Shown: positions 39,601 to 50,795 of the stretch, piece by piece
Numbering within the stretch: the stretch's first letter is position 1
Layout of the letters: each line of letters begins with the position of its first letter
Notes under the pieces: generated by a model
Seen by the model: the letters and a program-made list of their open reading frames with translations, nothing else
Told to the model about the DNA's origin: nothing
The model's database searches: none
DNA from: Sinonovacula constricta
Taxonomy: Eukaryota; Mollusca; Bivalvia; Cardiida; Solecurtidae
Reading direction: 5' to 3'
Assembly (NCBI GenBank): GCA_007844125.1
Contig: CM017564.1
Span: 11,493,326 to 11,557,325, forward strand
Length of the DNA stretch: 64,000 bases
Program-made: the position numbers and the translations under genes

Positions 39601-41790
39601 ACTGAACACCCTAGCTGCCCAGTAGTTATGATAGAAAGATAATGTTACCATGTCAACAGAACACCTTAGCTGTCCAGTAGTTATGATAGAAAGATAATGT
39701 TACCATGTCAACAGAGCACCTTAGCTGCCCAGTAGTTATGATAGTAAGATACTGTTACCATGTAAACAGAACACCCTAGCTGCCCAGTAGTTATGATAGA
39801 AAGATACTGTTATCTTGTCAACTGAACACCTTAGCTGTCCGGTAGTTATGATAGAAAGATAATGTTACCATGTCAACTGAACACCCTAGCTGCCCAGTAA
39901 TTATGATAGTAAGATACTGTTACCATGTCAACTGAAAACCCTAGCTGTCCAGTAGTTATGATAGAAAGGTACTGTTACCATGTCAACTCAAGGCCCTAGC
40001 TCCCAAGTAGTTATGATAGAAAGATACTGTTACCATGAAAACTGAACCCCCCTAGCTGCTCAGTAGTTATGATAGAAAGATACTGTTATCTTGCCAACTG
40101 AACACCTTAGCTGTCCAGTAGTTATGATTGAAAGATAATGTTACCATGTCAACTGAACTCACTAGTTGCTCTGTAGTTATGACAGAAAGACACTGTTACC
40201 AAGTCAACTGAACACCCTAGCTGCGCTCTAGTTATGATAGAAAGATACTGTTACCATGTCATCTGAACACGCAAGCTGCTCTGTTATTATGGTAGAAAGA
40301 CACTGTTACCATGTCAACTGAACACCCTAGCTGTCCAGTAGTTATGATAGAAAGACACTGTAACCATGTCAACTGAACCACGTAGTAGCTTAGTAGTTAT
40401 GACAGAAAAAAATGTAACTATGTCAGCTGAACACCCTAGCTACTCTGTAGTTAAGATAGAAAGATACTGTTACCATGTCAACAGAACACCCTAGCTGCCT
40501 AGTAGTTATGAAAGAAAGATTCTGTTATCATGTGAACTGAACACCCTAGCTGCCCAGGAGTTATGATAGAAAGACACTGTTACCATGTCAACTGAACCCT
40601 TAGCTGCTCTGTAGTTATGATAGAAAGACACTGTTACCATGTCAACTGAACCCTTATCTGCGCAGTAGTTATGATAGAAAGACACTGTTACCATGACAAC
40701 AGAACCCCTTAGTTGCTCTGTAGTTATGATAGAACGATACTGTTACCATGTCAGATGAACCCCCTAGCTGCCCAGTAGTTATGAAAGAAAGACACTTTTA
40801 CCATGTCAACTGAACCCCCTAGCTGCTCTGTAGTTATGATAGAAAGACACTGTTATCTTGTCAACTGATCCCCGTAGTAGCTCAATAGTTATGACAGAAA
40901 GATACTATTACCATGTCAACTGAACCCCGTAGTAGCTCAATAGTTATGATAGAAAGACACTGTTACCATGTCAACTGTACCCCGTAGTAGCTCAGTAGTT
41001 ATAATAGAAAGATAATGTTACCATGTCAACTGAACCCTGTAGTAGCTCAGTAGTTATGGTAGAAAGATACTATTACCATCTCAAATGAACCCCGTAGTAG
41101 CTTAATAGTTCTGATAGAAAGATAATGTAACCATGTCAACTGAACCCCGTAGTAGCTCAGTAGTTATAATATAAAGATACTGTTACCATGACAACTGAAC
41201 ACCGTAATAGCTCAGTAGGAATGATAGAAAGATATGGTTTCCCTGTCAACTGAACCCCGTAGTAGCTCAGTAGTTATGACAGAAAGATAATGTAACCATT
41301 TTAACTGAACCCCGTAGTTGCTCATTAGTTATGACAGAAAGATAATGGTACCATGTCAACTGAACCCCGTAGTAGCTCAGTAGTTATGATAGAAAGATAC
41401 TGTTACCATGTCAACTGGAACCCGTAGTAGCTCAGCAGTTATAATATAAAGATACTGTCACTGTGACAACTGAACACCGTAGTAGCTCAGTAGGTATGAT
41501 AGAAAGATATGGTTACCCTGTCAACTGAACCCCGTAGTAGCTCAGTAGTTATAATATAAAGATACTGTTACCATGACAACTGAACCACGTAGTACCTCAG
41601 TAGATATGATAGAAACATGATGTTACAATGTCATCTGAACAACGTAGTAGCTCAGGAGTTATGAAAGGAAAGTACTGTCACTGTGTCAACTGAACACCAT
41701 AGCTGCTCAGTAGTTATGGTAGAAAGGTACAGTTACTATGTGAGCTAAACACCATAGCTGCTCATAGCTGCTCAATATTTATGAAATGTC
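36694..41790 (+). repeat. Giant 55-bp minisatellite, unit 3 array
   Basis: About 5.1 kb, roughly 92 copies of a 55-bp monomer: TAGCTGCCCAGTAGTTATGA, then TAGAAAGATACTGTTACC, then ATGTCAACTGAACACCC. Variant monomers such as TGTAAACTGAAACCCCC recur near 37,835, 38,218, 38,770 and 39,308 together with the following TTATCTTGCCAACTG and GTCCGGTAGTT monomers, so blocks of several monomers have been duplicated. The last part (from about 40,880) shifts to a GTAGTAGCTCAGTAG subtype like the unit 1 array. Since 55 is not a multiple of three, no long frame runs through it. Confidence 0.97.
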
Positions 41791-42125
41791 GATGTAGCAC
41801 ATTTCTTAAGAACCACTTTTTTAACGACCAGGTGCTTTTTTCATTGATTCTTTAACGTTATTTGTGACGTTATAAAATGTAAATATTATTTATAGCTGTT
41901 AATGTTCGACTGCAATTCTTTCACCTCTACTATTATAACAGTAAACGAAAAAGAATTTGTTTTACGATAAACATATTTATTCTCAGGTAAAACCAAACGC
42001 TTGGAATACTGCACATATTATTCTTAATGAATGAACTGTATCATTTAATTAACTTCAAAATCTACCCTGTAATCTATTTTCCTTAATTTATAAATACCTA
42101 AGTATGTACAATACATACAATATAT

Positions 42126-42303
<178 letters not shown>

Positions 42304-42393
42304 AAACCATATACACTTTATGTTTTGTCAATGTTATCGCTGTTGAGTCCCATGTGTACTTTCATCTCCACTACTAGCATTTAATACTGCATA

Positions 42394-42466
42394 GGTTATA
42401 AACTATATCGAAACTAAATACAGTACGACTATATTCACGTCCTTGTTCGCGTAAATTTGAAGGGCG
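42394..42466 (+). promoter_or_regulatory. Promoter-like motif of unit 4, now displaced from gene copy D
   Basis: GGTTATAAACTATATCGAAA at 42,394. Two nested insertions, totalling about 4.4 kb, now lie between this motif and the donor of the putative first exon (CTG|GTGAGAA, GT at 47,177-47,178). In the other gene-linked modules without insertions this distance is about 400 bp. Confidence 0.5.
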
Positions 42467-42914
42467 GAACCAATTGAAACACCTCAGCCATTTCCCTAAA
42501 TGGGTTACTTTTGAGACAGACGTCAAAACCAAGATGGCAGCTCGGGTGACAGCTCATTACAGTACGGTGCCTGTAAAACTTCAATTTGGGGCGGCTTCAT
42601 ATTTAAATCTTTCAATTTTAATTTACCTAGCGCAGCAGACATGCAGCTGTCAAACGATGTCATTGTTTATGTTTTGTGCGAATCACATTTTAGGCCTATA
42701 CTTCTTCCGACATCCGGCGAACAAAACGACATTGATTTCAGTATCATTCAGTATCATTGAACCAGGGGTGCGTTCAGTATGACAAACCGTAGCGTTACGT
42801 TTCGCTACGGTTTGAAACGGTTCGTATTTTTAGCACGCTGAACCGACCGTACGCCACATTCGATTGCCTCGGTTCGCAAACGTATCTCGGAGGTAGTGTG
42901 CGAAGCAAATCAAG

Positions 42915-44800
42915 ATGGCTGCCAGGTGAATGTTTACTTTTGATTCGCTAGAATTAATGGAAATATCTTCAATTACAGTTAATTTTCAGCGACAAAACTA
43001 TGTGTAAATGTCATATATTATGCGGTATTATGCAGGATACGTTTTCCTGACAGTTTTAAATACGTGATTGGCCGGTATACGTAAACAAACGTTAAAAATA
43101 CCAGAAAACTTGCATCAATGCCTTTTCATTGAATAGATGAAACTTATATAACATTAAATACAAATAAAGAAAGTTGTCTATTTATTTCTTCCTTTTTGCC
43201 AGTGAAGTTTAAATTCTTTCGTAAATGCACTTCTTTGTTTTTCTTAACATTAATTATTATTATTTTAAATGTCATTGACATTGATCCATTTTAAAAATTC
43301 ATTATTGTTTAATTACAGTAAACCAGTGGGTTTAAATCCAGTAAACACCTTTTGGAATGGGGCAGAGAAGAAGGAGCATGTGGAGAGGCCATTCTGATAA
43401 ACTGAAAGAGGTAGGCCCTATTTTTCATGCTTATGCTCACATGTGATGCACCAATTATTTTGACTCAAACATGAGCCAGTGGTTCTACCCAGTCCTTTGT
43501 CTGGGGTACTCCTCCACTAAAATAAATTGACGATACATTTTGTATATATCTTTACAAGATGATGCGAATCCAATAGCATTTTAAGTCAAATCACTATTAA
43601 CACATGCATGGTTATATTTATTTATTTTAAAGATATTTTTACAATATTTTTCGAGCGTCTGCTCCAGGAACGAGAGGTCCCGGGTTCGATCCCTGACCGC
43701 GACATACCAAAGTCGTTAAAATTGTAGTTGTATAGCTCCCTTGCTAACCCTTAAGCAAATATAAGGGTAGTTCCACGACTGGTTGGCCCGGTGTCAGGAT
43801 AATGTGACTGGGTGTGGTATCATGCCAGTTGTTCACGGCATGCTATACACAGTGAAGGCAGCACTATATCTCCTTCAAGTGGACACCGTCTCCAGATAAC
43901 TGTTGGTTTGACGATAAACCAACCAAACAAACAAACAATATTTTTTCCAATTTTTAAATCTTTATAGACTTGGTTATGCAGTTCATCGATTATAACAACT
44001 GGCATGGGCTGCACAGAACAGAAATTCACATTCTTTTTTCAAACAATCTATGCACATGAAAAATATTGAAATATGCATTTAAAAGATAACTATTTCAACA
44101 ATAATTTGTATAAATTCTTTTAGCACAAAGTCAACATACTCCATCAACAGAAGTGATTGTGGAAACAGGACATGGTACTTGAACAGAAAACTTGACAGAA
44201 AAAATCATGGCCAGGGACCATCCATAACCCCTGCTTCTTTCATAAATACAGTAAATAATCATATACAAAACTTTATTTTTGGAATAGTTTTTCCATTTTG
44301 ATAAAATGTCATTGATTTAAATTATCTTTTCTGGGGAGAAATGTTAAACATATTTGTTGACTATTTCACCCCTAGAATTGCCAAGAATAAAACAATATGC
44401 TATTGTAACAAAATGTATATTTTACTCTAACTTGGTAGTATAGATGCTTTTGTTTAAACAGCTATTAATTAGGGTTTATACATTATTTTAAACAGAACAC
44501 AAGTTGATATCATTTTGAAAGTACTCTGCTATTAATAACTCATAAATCCTTCACATTCATGCTAAAGATCAAACTTCCAGTTTAAATTTTGGTTTTATTA
44601 AAATGATTTTTAACAAAAATTTAATTTCAGATCTTTGCCAGCACACACAGAGATCCTTACCTACAGGACATATAACTACACCTGTTCAAGCACCAACCAA
44701 CAAGATGAAGGGAGACGGGACGGAGAGAACCCACTGTGTTGTTCCTTACATTTGCTATAAAGTATATGCTACTGCACTTATGCATGCGGCCCTCATATAA
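42915..44800 (+). other. Exon-like segments inside the 4.05-kb element
   Basis: Four pieces have consensus splice edges. The first has an AAGATGGCTGCCAG start context with ATG at 42,915 and donor CAG|GTGAAT at 42,926. The second runs from 43,319 (acceptor AATTACAG) to 43,410 (donor GAG|GTAGG). The third begins at about 44,123 (acceptor TTCTTTTAG). The fourth begins at about 44,631 (acceptor AATTTCAG) and is open to 44,800. Joining the first two gives a 29-residue frame that ends at TGA 43,395-43,397. I do not recognise the product. It may be a decayed element gene or a captured host fragment. This is a weak call. Confidence 0.25.
43652..43934 (+). mobile_element. tRNA-derived SINE, 5'-truncated, inside the 4.05-kb element
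   Basis: A B-box-like GGGTTCGATCCCTGAC near 43,681 and the tail CCAACCAAACAAACAAAC mark a tRNA-derived SINE. The direct repeat ACAATATTTTT at 43,641-43,651 and 43,935-43,945 is its target duplication. The 5' end starts within the tRNA part (GAGCGTCTGCTCC), so the first promoter box is missing. The middle has GTGACTGGGTGTGGTATCATG and GCAGCACTATATCTCC. A 69-codon minus-strand frame across it is meaningless. Confidence 0.8.
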
Positions 44801-46032
44801 CATTCATGACTAGCTATTACATTTGTCCTGGAATTTTAAACTCCTGTTACAGACAACTTGTTAGGAATGCTTGAAAATCCTGTTGATGAACCTATGCTGA
44901 TAATCATAGTCCCGAGTTTGGGAATTTGTGTTCCATGTTGCCCCAAATTATACCTGGCAGCCCACTTGACTGAAACAAATTTGCCATATCGTTAGGCTCT
45001 TTTATCAGTTTAGGGAATATCACATGTTTGTGTCCCATTTTCTTTACTGGCCTCATATGTACAATAGACCTGAAAAATATGAAAATGTGGTCAACATATG
45101 GTTATGACGAACTACAGCATGTATGTTGCAATATTTGTGTTATTCTGTTGTCAGTGCTATAAAGAAAATATATTGATATACCTCAATCATCAATTAGGTG
45201 TTGCTACAACACTGATTGGTTATTTATCTCTGTTTAAAAGTTGTCTTATTTTAAAATGTATGCATTGAGGTTGTTTTTTTTATCTCAATCATATTTTAAA
45301 TGTCTGGTCTTCCCTTACATTATTTAGTTTTGTTTTTATACCATGTTATGTACACATACAAGAAATCTCCAACAATTTAGGGAATTAAGATACTGTATTG
45401 TATTGTCTCAATCATCATATGATGTCTTTAAAACATTGTTTGTTATTTATCTTAATAGCTTTGTCAGATATAACTTAAAATATTAAATTGTGTTTTTATC
45501 TAGTTCACTGGATATGTACACAGCATGAATTATTGTATCTGACAGTGATTAGCTCTGATTTTCATACTATGTTTGCTAAGTACAGCATTTTATTACAAAT
45601 GCATGTACTTTTTATTATTCTTACCAAAATAAATTTGAAAAAAACTTTTTGTTGTTTTTCTTAGTACCTTACTAATACTTGCTTTTTGTATATGACAACA
45701 TGTCAGAAGTTATTGAAATATATTTAGTTGCAGCAATTAAATTAGAAATAAAGAGGAAGATGTTATGTTTAATTAGCATAGGTTCTCAGTGAACCCCAAG
45801 GAAACCTATAGTGGTTGTCGAGCCTTACTAATAGTATAATTTGTCAAATAAAATAAAAATATATATGTGTATAAGAACATACCATTTTGATGAAACAAGC
45901 CTAACTTTATTTTAATCATTATGTTAAAGGTTTAATCTGATTGTCATTGGATACCTTTTTAAATCTTAAGGAGGATGATAAAAACCAATATTATACTTAA
46001 ATTGTAAAATTAAAAAAGGAATGTATCTTGCT

Positions 46033-46111
46033 GCTCCTACTGAGATTTGAACTTAGATCCCCTCCATCTCCAAAGAGAAACAAGGTGTTCTTTCAATTGA
46101 ACTATAGAAGC
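46033..46111 (-). tRNA. tRNA-like sequence, probably not a working tRNA
   Basis: On the minus strand the 79-nt segment starts GCTTCTA and ends TAGGAGC, which pair over all seven positions with one G-T. A D arm (GTTC, loop AATTGAAA, GAAC) and a T arm (CTAAG, loop TTCAAAT, CTCAG, one mismatch) are present. The anticodon arm is poor in every alignment I tried (about three of five pairs, possible CTC), and the variable region is long. This is most likely a tRNA pseudogene or tRNA-like relic. It lies inside the 4.05-kb element. Confidence 0.35.
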
Positions 46112-46865
46112 TAGATGAAGATGACATTCCAATCGAACTTTTAAGAGATGGGACATATTCCCTTGAAGTGTAAAAATTGTAAAAACAACACAACTGGTTC
46201 AATAGGTAAAGTGGGATCATAACTTGGGTATCTTGTCAACATATTTCAATTGATTTTATAATTATAATGTCACAAAAAAATGAAATATTTAAAGTGTAAT
46301 ATACTACACTGCAATGTCATTTCCTACGTTGTTTTGTTTTTTGCATTTGCATAACTTTACAGAGGAATATGCCAAGTACATTCATTTGTCATGCTATCAG
46401 AGTGAAGTCAGCATTGTATCTGCTTCAAAACAAGGAGGAGATGAAGTGTAACTTTGCTCCAAATGGTCTAAACAATCAGTATGCAAATCATTAACGACGT
46501 ATGGCCTTGTTTCATTTTCATGTTATGATTTTGCTCAATTCACACATCATTAAACGACAAATTTATGGTCAAATTATTGGCTTTTGCTAAAAGGACAACA
46601 AAAATCACGTCATTCACTAGTATAAAATCAATCTAAACAACATTTATCAAGTGTCTTACAACACTATCACACATGAATTTATGTAAAATTAAATCCACAC
46701 ACCATCGCTGTCCGCCATATTGAAAACGGTTTGCGGCTAACGGGTCGTTCAGTATGGAAGGTTGCGATTTACAAACTGCTTGGCTTACGGTTTTTTATAC
46801 TGAACGCACGCCCGATACATCCGGGATGATTGTCCCGAGGACGGAATTTCCCGAGGAGTTCCGAT

Positions 46866-47176
46866 TGTGGCGGAATATGCCGTTTAAACCCGAGGAAAAA
46901 CAACGAAGTTTAACGAAATATACTTTAAGAGTTACGGAACCAGACAATGTGTTATCGTTTCGCTGTAAGCACTTGATATTTAACACACGCTCTTGTGTTG
47001 TACACATAAGATATAATTGTGGATAAGCTGTTTGATAAGTGTTCTAATGCGGTCTTAAGGGCAGTTCTCTGGACAAAGAAGGGAGATCGGGACGAAAATT
47101 GTATTCTAGCTGGAGTCAGTGAAAATGTGACGATAGACCCGTAGGAATTATAATGGACAATTAGAACAGAGAACTG
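46866..47176 (+). promoter_or_regulatory. Donor-side part of the putative first exon of gene copy D
   Basis: The sequence from GGCGGAATATGCCGTTTAAAC through CGGTCTTAAGGGCAGTTCTC to the donor CTG|GTGAGAA (GT at 47,177-47,178) is conserved with the other modules. The matching acceptor TATGTTTCAG ends at 48,403, giving a 1,227-bp candidate intron. If copy D is transcribed from its own unit, the start site probably lies here or within the inserted elements. Confidence 0.45.
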
Positions 47177-47297
47177 GTGAGAAAATCAATGCTTTATTAT
47201 TTGATTTGTTTAAACAATAATTGTTTGCAAATGTTCAAAGCATAAATACTTAATACCTACAAAGAAAGGGAACATTTTTTTGCTCGAAATCAAGGAA

Positions 47298-47298
47298 A

Positions 47299-47355
<57 letters not shown>

Positions 47356-47389
47356 TATTATCATCATCAACATCATCAACATCATAACT

Positions 47390-47444
<55 letters not shown>

Positions 47445-47553
47445 TCGTCGTCGTCGTCGTCGTTATCATCATCATCATCATCATCATCATCTTCGTCGTC
47501 GTCGTCATCGTCGTCATCGTCGTCGTCATCATCATCATCATCACCATCATCAG
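47298..47553 (+). repeat. Expanded CAT array in the intron of gene copy D
   Basis: Nearly continuous CAT with CAG and CGT blocks, longer than its unit 2 counterpart (17,149-17,308). Minus-strand poly-Asp and poly-Met frames are artefacts of it. Confidence 0.97.
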
Positions 47554-47814
47554 GACTTATTTCCGAATAAATAATCAAATTTTCCTTCCGGTTAACACGT
47601 TGGTAATGTATAAGTATTAATGTAGATTTTCAGAAAATAGGCCTTGCACAAAATAAATCTAATATTATAGACGTCATTATAATCATCATAAACATTATTA
47701 TAGAAAACACAAAGAACGTTATTATTATCGTCAGCATTATCAACAGAACAGCAACATCAGCGGCAGATCCAGCAGCAATAGGATCTTATTTCTTACAATC
47801 CACCTGCACCTCCT

Positions 47815-48024
47815 CCTCATCATCAGTACGATCACCATCATCATTTTCATTATAACTATCATTATAATTGTCATTGTTTTTATCACCACTATCATTTTCA
47901 TCACCATCGACATCACGATTATAATCATCATTACCATCAGCAGCAGGAGAGGCATCGCAACATTCCTAAATGGTCATATACTAAGCGATAACGACATTAC
48001 AATTAACATTATCGTCATGATCAC

Positions 48025-48056
<32 letters not shown>

Positions 48057-48198
48057 GCATCATCATCAACATCATCGTCATTATCGATAACTGCATCTAA
48101 TTTTTTTAACGTCCTCGGCAGCAGCACATATTGTTATAATCAATTATATTATAACAACTACTACTACTTCTACTATTATTACTCTTCTTTTTCTTCTT

Positions 48199-48229
<31 letters not shown>

Positions 48230-48245
48230 TTATTATTATTATTGT
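47815..48245 (+). repeat. CAT, CTA and CTT/ATT tracts in the intron of gene copy D
   Basis: CAT-rich stretches at 47,815-47,940 and 48,020-48,085, then CTA, CTT and ATT runs at 48,155-48,245. Non-coding. Confidence 0.92.
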
Positions 48246-48408
48246 TATCAACACCAACATAATCATGAACAACAACAACAGTATCAAAATTCTCCTATGC
48301 GTCAAGAATTTACAGAATTGATTGTTTCTCAGAAAAGAATTATCATACATATCATTATCAACAGCAATAGTTAAATAACATTTGTATAAATGTTATGTTT
48401 CAGTCATA

Positions 48409-50157
48409 ATGGATGAAGTACCCGGACGTGGGGCTTCTTCATCAGGCACACAGTCAGATCCCCATGGTCACATCAACTGTGACGAGTGTGCTGAATCAGG
48501 AAACATCGTTACTGCTTCTGGTTTTTGTGAGAATTGTTCAGACTTTCTTTGCACATCATGCATAGGCCAACACAAGAAAGCGAGATCGTCAAAAAAACAC
48601 AAAATTCTTGAAGGTAAAGAGATGCCAACGATAAAGCCAAATACATCCGATGTGGAGAAATGCACCATGCACCCCGGGAGGCCGATTGAGGCTTATTGTC
48701 CTGATGATGACACATTTGGATGCTCGCTGTGTTTCACGGTCGGCCACAGATCCTGCCAGAATGTCGCTCTATTGTCTGATTTGTCACGTGGTGTAGAAAC
48801 AAGCAAAGAGTTTCTAGATGTCCAAAATGCAGCTGACAGATACAAGAAATTAGAGGAGGAATACAAGCAGGTCATCACGAAATATTTGTCCAAGAACGAA
48901 GAATGGCACAGTAAAACCTTGGAAAGATTTAAAGAATTCCGATCAGAGGTCCTTAGCATCGTAGAAGTAATCGGCATTAAAGTACACGAGGAGGCGGATG
49001 CATTGAAGGAGGAAAATGAAAGCCAGTTGAATAAACTAGCACATCGAATTGCAACATGCACCGAACAAATTAAGCAATATGTGGTAAATATGGACCACAA
49101 GAAAGATCGCAAGGAAAAGGAACAATTATTCATTGATTTAAAGAAAAATGGCAGGCTTGTAATTGACTATGTTTATCAATTGGAAAAAATTTCTAAGGAT
49201 ATTGCCATCAGGAAATTTGAGTTTGAATTTGATCCTACCATTAAAGAGATAGTAATCAAGACCAACAAAATAAATGTCGAAAAACCAACATTTCTTTCTC
49301 AGCATCATACAGAACAAGGAGAGGATCGGAAGACCAATGTTCCCACGGAGCTAGTAATTGCAACTACATGCAAGTCAACATCTCTGGTGAATATCAAATC
49401 TAAGGATGATCATTCTACATGCTGGGTCACTAGTATCATGGAACTTTCAGAAACAAAACTAATCTTAGCCGATTTTAATAACAAATGCATTAAATTGTTT
49501 GACATGACCAGTAACACCATCACACAGAGACGGGCCCTTCCAACACTTCCCTGGGATATCACTAAAGTTCCTGGGTGTCGTATGGCTGTTTCATTTCCAA
49601 ACGCTAAACAGATCCAATTCTTCAAAGCTGACCAGACCCTGGAACCATGTGGAAGTATTGACGTGAATTTTACATGCCGTGGTCTACAGTGTACTGGAGA
49701 CAGGCTAGTTGTATCCAGTCCACCAAAGGTTCTAATACTTTGTATGACGGGCACGGTCCTCCAGACTGTTCAGTATGATCGATCAGGTATAGAGTTATTC
49801 CGGAGTCCATGGCACTTGACACTCAGTACTGACAACAAGCTGATCTATGTAAGTGATTATAGCAACCATAAGCTCACATGTATGACTACTACCGGCGTGG
49901 TCCAGTGGGTTTACCTTGACGAGCAGTTGCAGTATCCACGTGGCGTGACTACCGGAGAGAAAGGGTCTATCTACATTTGTAGCTGGGGCAACCACACCAT
50001 CAACGTGGTGTCCCGTGAAGGTGCAAGACTCGCCATCATACAATGTTGCCAGTCTGGTGGCAGGTATCCTAGTGCTGTATGTTACACCAGCAATAACCGG
50101 ACACTGTATGTGTCGGATGAAAATGATCCTCATATCAATAGACTTACTATGCAATAG
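48409..50157 (+). CDS. Copy D: intact RING-less double-B-box/coiled-coil/beta-propeller protein (TRIM/NHL-like), 582 aa
   Basis: This is the only undamaged gene of the array. The ATG at 48,409 is chosen because it lies six bases after the acceptor TTTCAG|TCATA; the ATG at 48,382 lies inside the candidate intron. Residues 24-64 form a B-box 1-type zinc site (Cys24, 27, 40, 43, 48, 51, His55, His64). Residues 85-116 form a B-box 2-type site (Cys85, His88, Cys97, Asp100, Cys105, Cys108, His113), with Cys116 where a final His is usual. Residues about 140-270 are charged and helical, fitting the TRIM coiled coil. Residues 290-327 are a linker. About 328-582 is a beta-propeller of NHL type, with repeated blade-like pieces such as ADFNNKCIKLFD, VSDYSNHKLTCMTTTG and CSWGNHTINVVS. 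No RING finger or signal peptide is present. By family knowledge such proteins self-associate through the coiled coil and bind partners through the propeller; E3 ligase activity is not expected without RING. The specific partner is unknown. Confidence 0.9.
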   Translation: MDEVPGRGASSSGTQSDPHGHINCDECAESGNIVTASGFCENCSDFLCTSCIGQHKKARSSKKHKILEGKEMPTIKPNTSDVEKCTMHPGRPIEAYCPDDDTFGCSLCFTVGHRSCQNVALLSDLSRGVETSKEFLDVQNAADRYKKLEEEYKQVITKYLSKNEEWHSKTLERFKEFRSEVLSIVEVIGIKVHEEADALKEENESQLNKLAHRIATCTEQIKQYVVNMDHKKDRKEKEQLFIDLKKNGRLVIDYVYQLEKISKDIAIRKFEFEFDPTIKEIVIKTNKINVEKPTFLSQHHTEQGEDRKTNVPTELVIATTCKSTSLVNIKSKDDHSTCWVTSIMELSETKLILADFNNKCIKLFDMTSNTITQRRALPTLPWDITKVPGCRMAVSFPNAKQIQFFKADQTLEPCGSIDVNFTCRGLQCTGDRLVVSSPPKVLILCMTGTVLQTVQYDRSGIELFRSPWHLTLSTDNKLIYVSDYSNHKLTCMTTTGVVQWVYLDEQLQYPRGVTTGEKGSIYICSWGNHTINVVSREGARLAIIQCCQSGGRYPSAVCYTSNNRTLYVSDENDPHINRLTMQ

Positions 50158-50628
50158 CTTATTTAGCAGCCTTGGTCGCAAGTTTATACAGCTTTTTACA
50201 ATTGTACTTTGTTGGAATAGAGAACAACACATTGCAAGAATTTTGTGAATATATATAAAACATATATTCTATTGTGTTCCTTGTTTGCAGAAGAAACATA
50301 AGCACTATATACTGCTTGTTGACATTGACCGTTGGTCTTTACAGTGACTTAAGTGCTTTCAAGTACAACTATTAGACAATACTTAACGTCAGTTATGATT
50401 AGCGAATAGCGTGTGTAAATATAATTTATGCTGATTATTTTATGTACATGATAACGTTGCTTGCTGCATTAATCATAAATTTATAAATGCAGTTATTTGT
50501 GTGCCTTACAGGATAGAATAGTTAGCATTGATTATTAAAGTGTTAGGCACGGGTTTATTTATAAACCGCTGCGAAATGCAGAAAAAAAGGCAAAGAAGAT
50601 AAAGAAGACGTATATGTCGAAGAAACAA

Positions 50629-50630
<2 letters not shown>

Positions 50631-50697
<67 letters not shown>
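50631..50697 (+). repeat. AAT trinucleotide microsatellite
   Basis: About 22 pure AAT triplets downstream of copy D. Unit 2 has only ATAATAATATTG at the same place (about 20,357), so the tract expanded after the units separated. Confidence 0.97.
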
Positions 50698-50699
<2 letters not shown>

Positions 50700-50730
50700 A
50701 GGTCATGATGAAATTAAGAAGCCCTAGAAT

Positions 50731-50795
50731 ATGATGATGATGATGATGATGATGATGATAATGACGATGATGATGATGATGATTATGATGATGAA
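50731..50795 (+). repeat. ATG trinucleotide array downstream of gene copy D
   Basis: GATGATGAT run, reverse complementary to the CAT arrays upstream of the same gene. Confidence 0.95.

Larger units (their letters stand above)
42765..46813 (+). mobile_element. 4.05-kb terminal-inverted-repeat element, probably non-autonomous
   Basis: The left end reads GGGGTGCGTTCAGTAT and the right end, on the other strand, GGGCGTGCGTTCAGTAT. Similarity continues into AAACCGTA, so the inverted repeat is about 25-30 bp. A perfect 12-bp inverted repeat (CAAACCGTAGCG, spacer TTACGTTT, CGCTACGGTTTG) lies just inside the left end, and an extra TCGTTCAGTATG lies about 65 bp inside the right end. The target duplication is not clear. 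Unit 2 shows the site without this insert. No transposase, DDE or reverse transcriptase frame is visible. Several exon-like pieces with splice signals are inside. Superfamily unknown. Confidence 0.7.
42467..46865 (+). mobile_element. 349-bp element of unit 4, split by a nested insertion
   Basis: The left part (CCAATTGAAACACCTC at about 42,470 up to about 42,764) and the right part (from 46,814, GATACATCCGGGATGATTG, to GAGTTCCGATTG) together match the unit 2 element. The flanking GGCGGAA copies remain on both sides (about 42,463 and 46,869). It was inserted before the units 2 and 4 split and later received the 4.05-kb element. Confidence 0.65.

Noticed and set aside
40506..40694. Minus-strand frame with repeated FYHNY residues
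   Set aside because: It spans only about three minisatellite monomers. A 55-bp period cannot keep one frame open over the array.
36694..41790. CRISPR array
   Set aside because: The 55-bp monomers are directly adjacent with no unique spacers, and the context is eukaryotic. It is a minisatellite.
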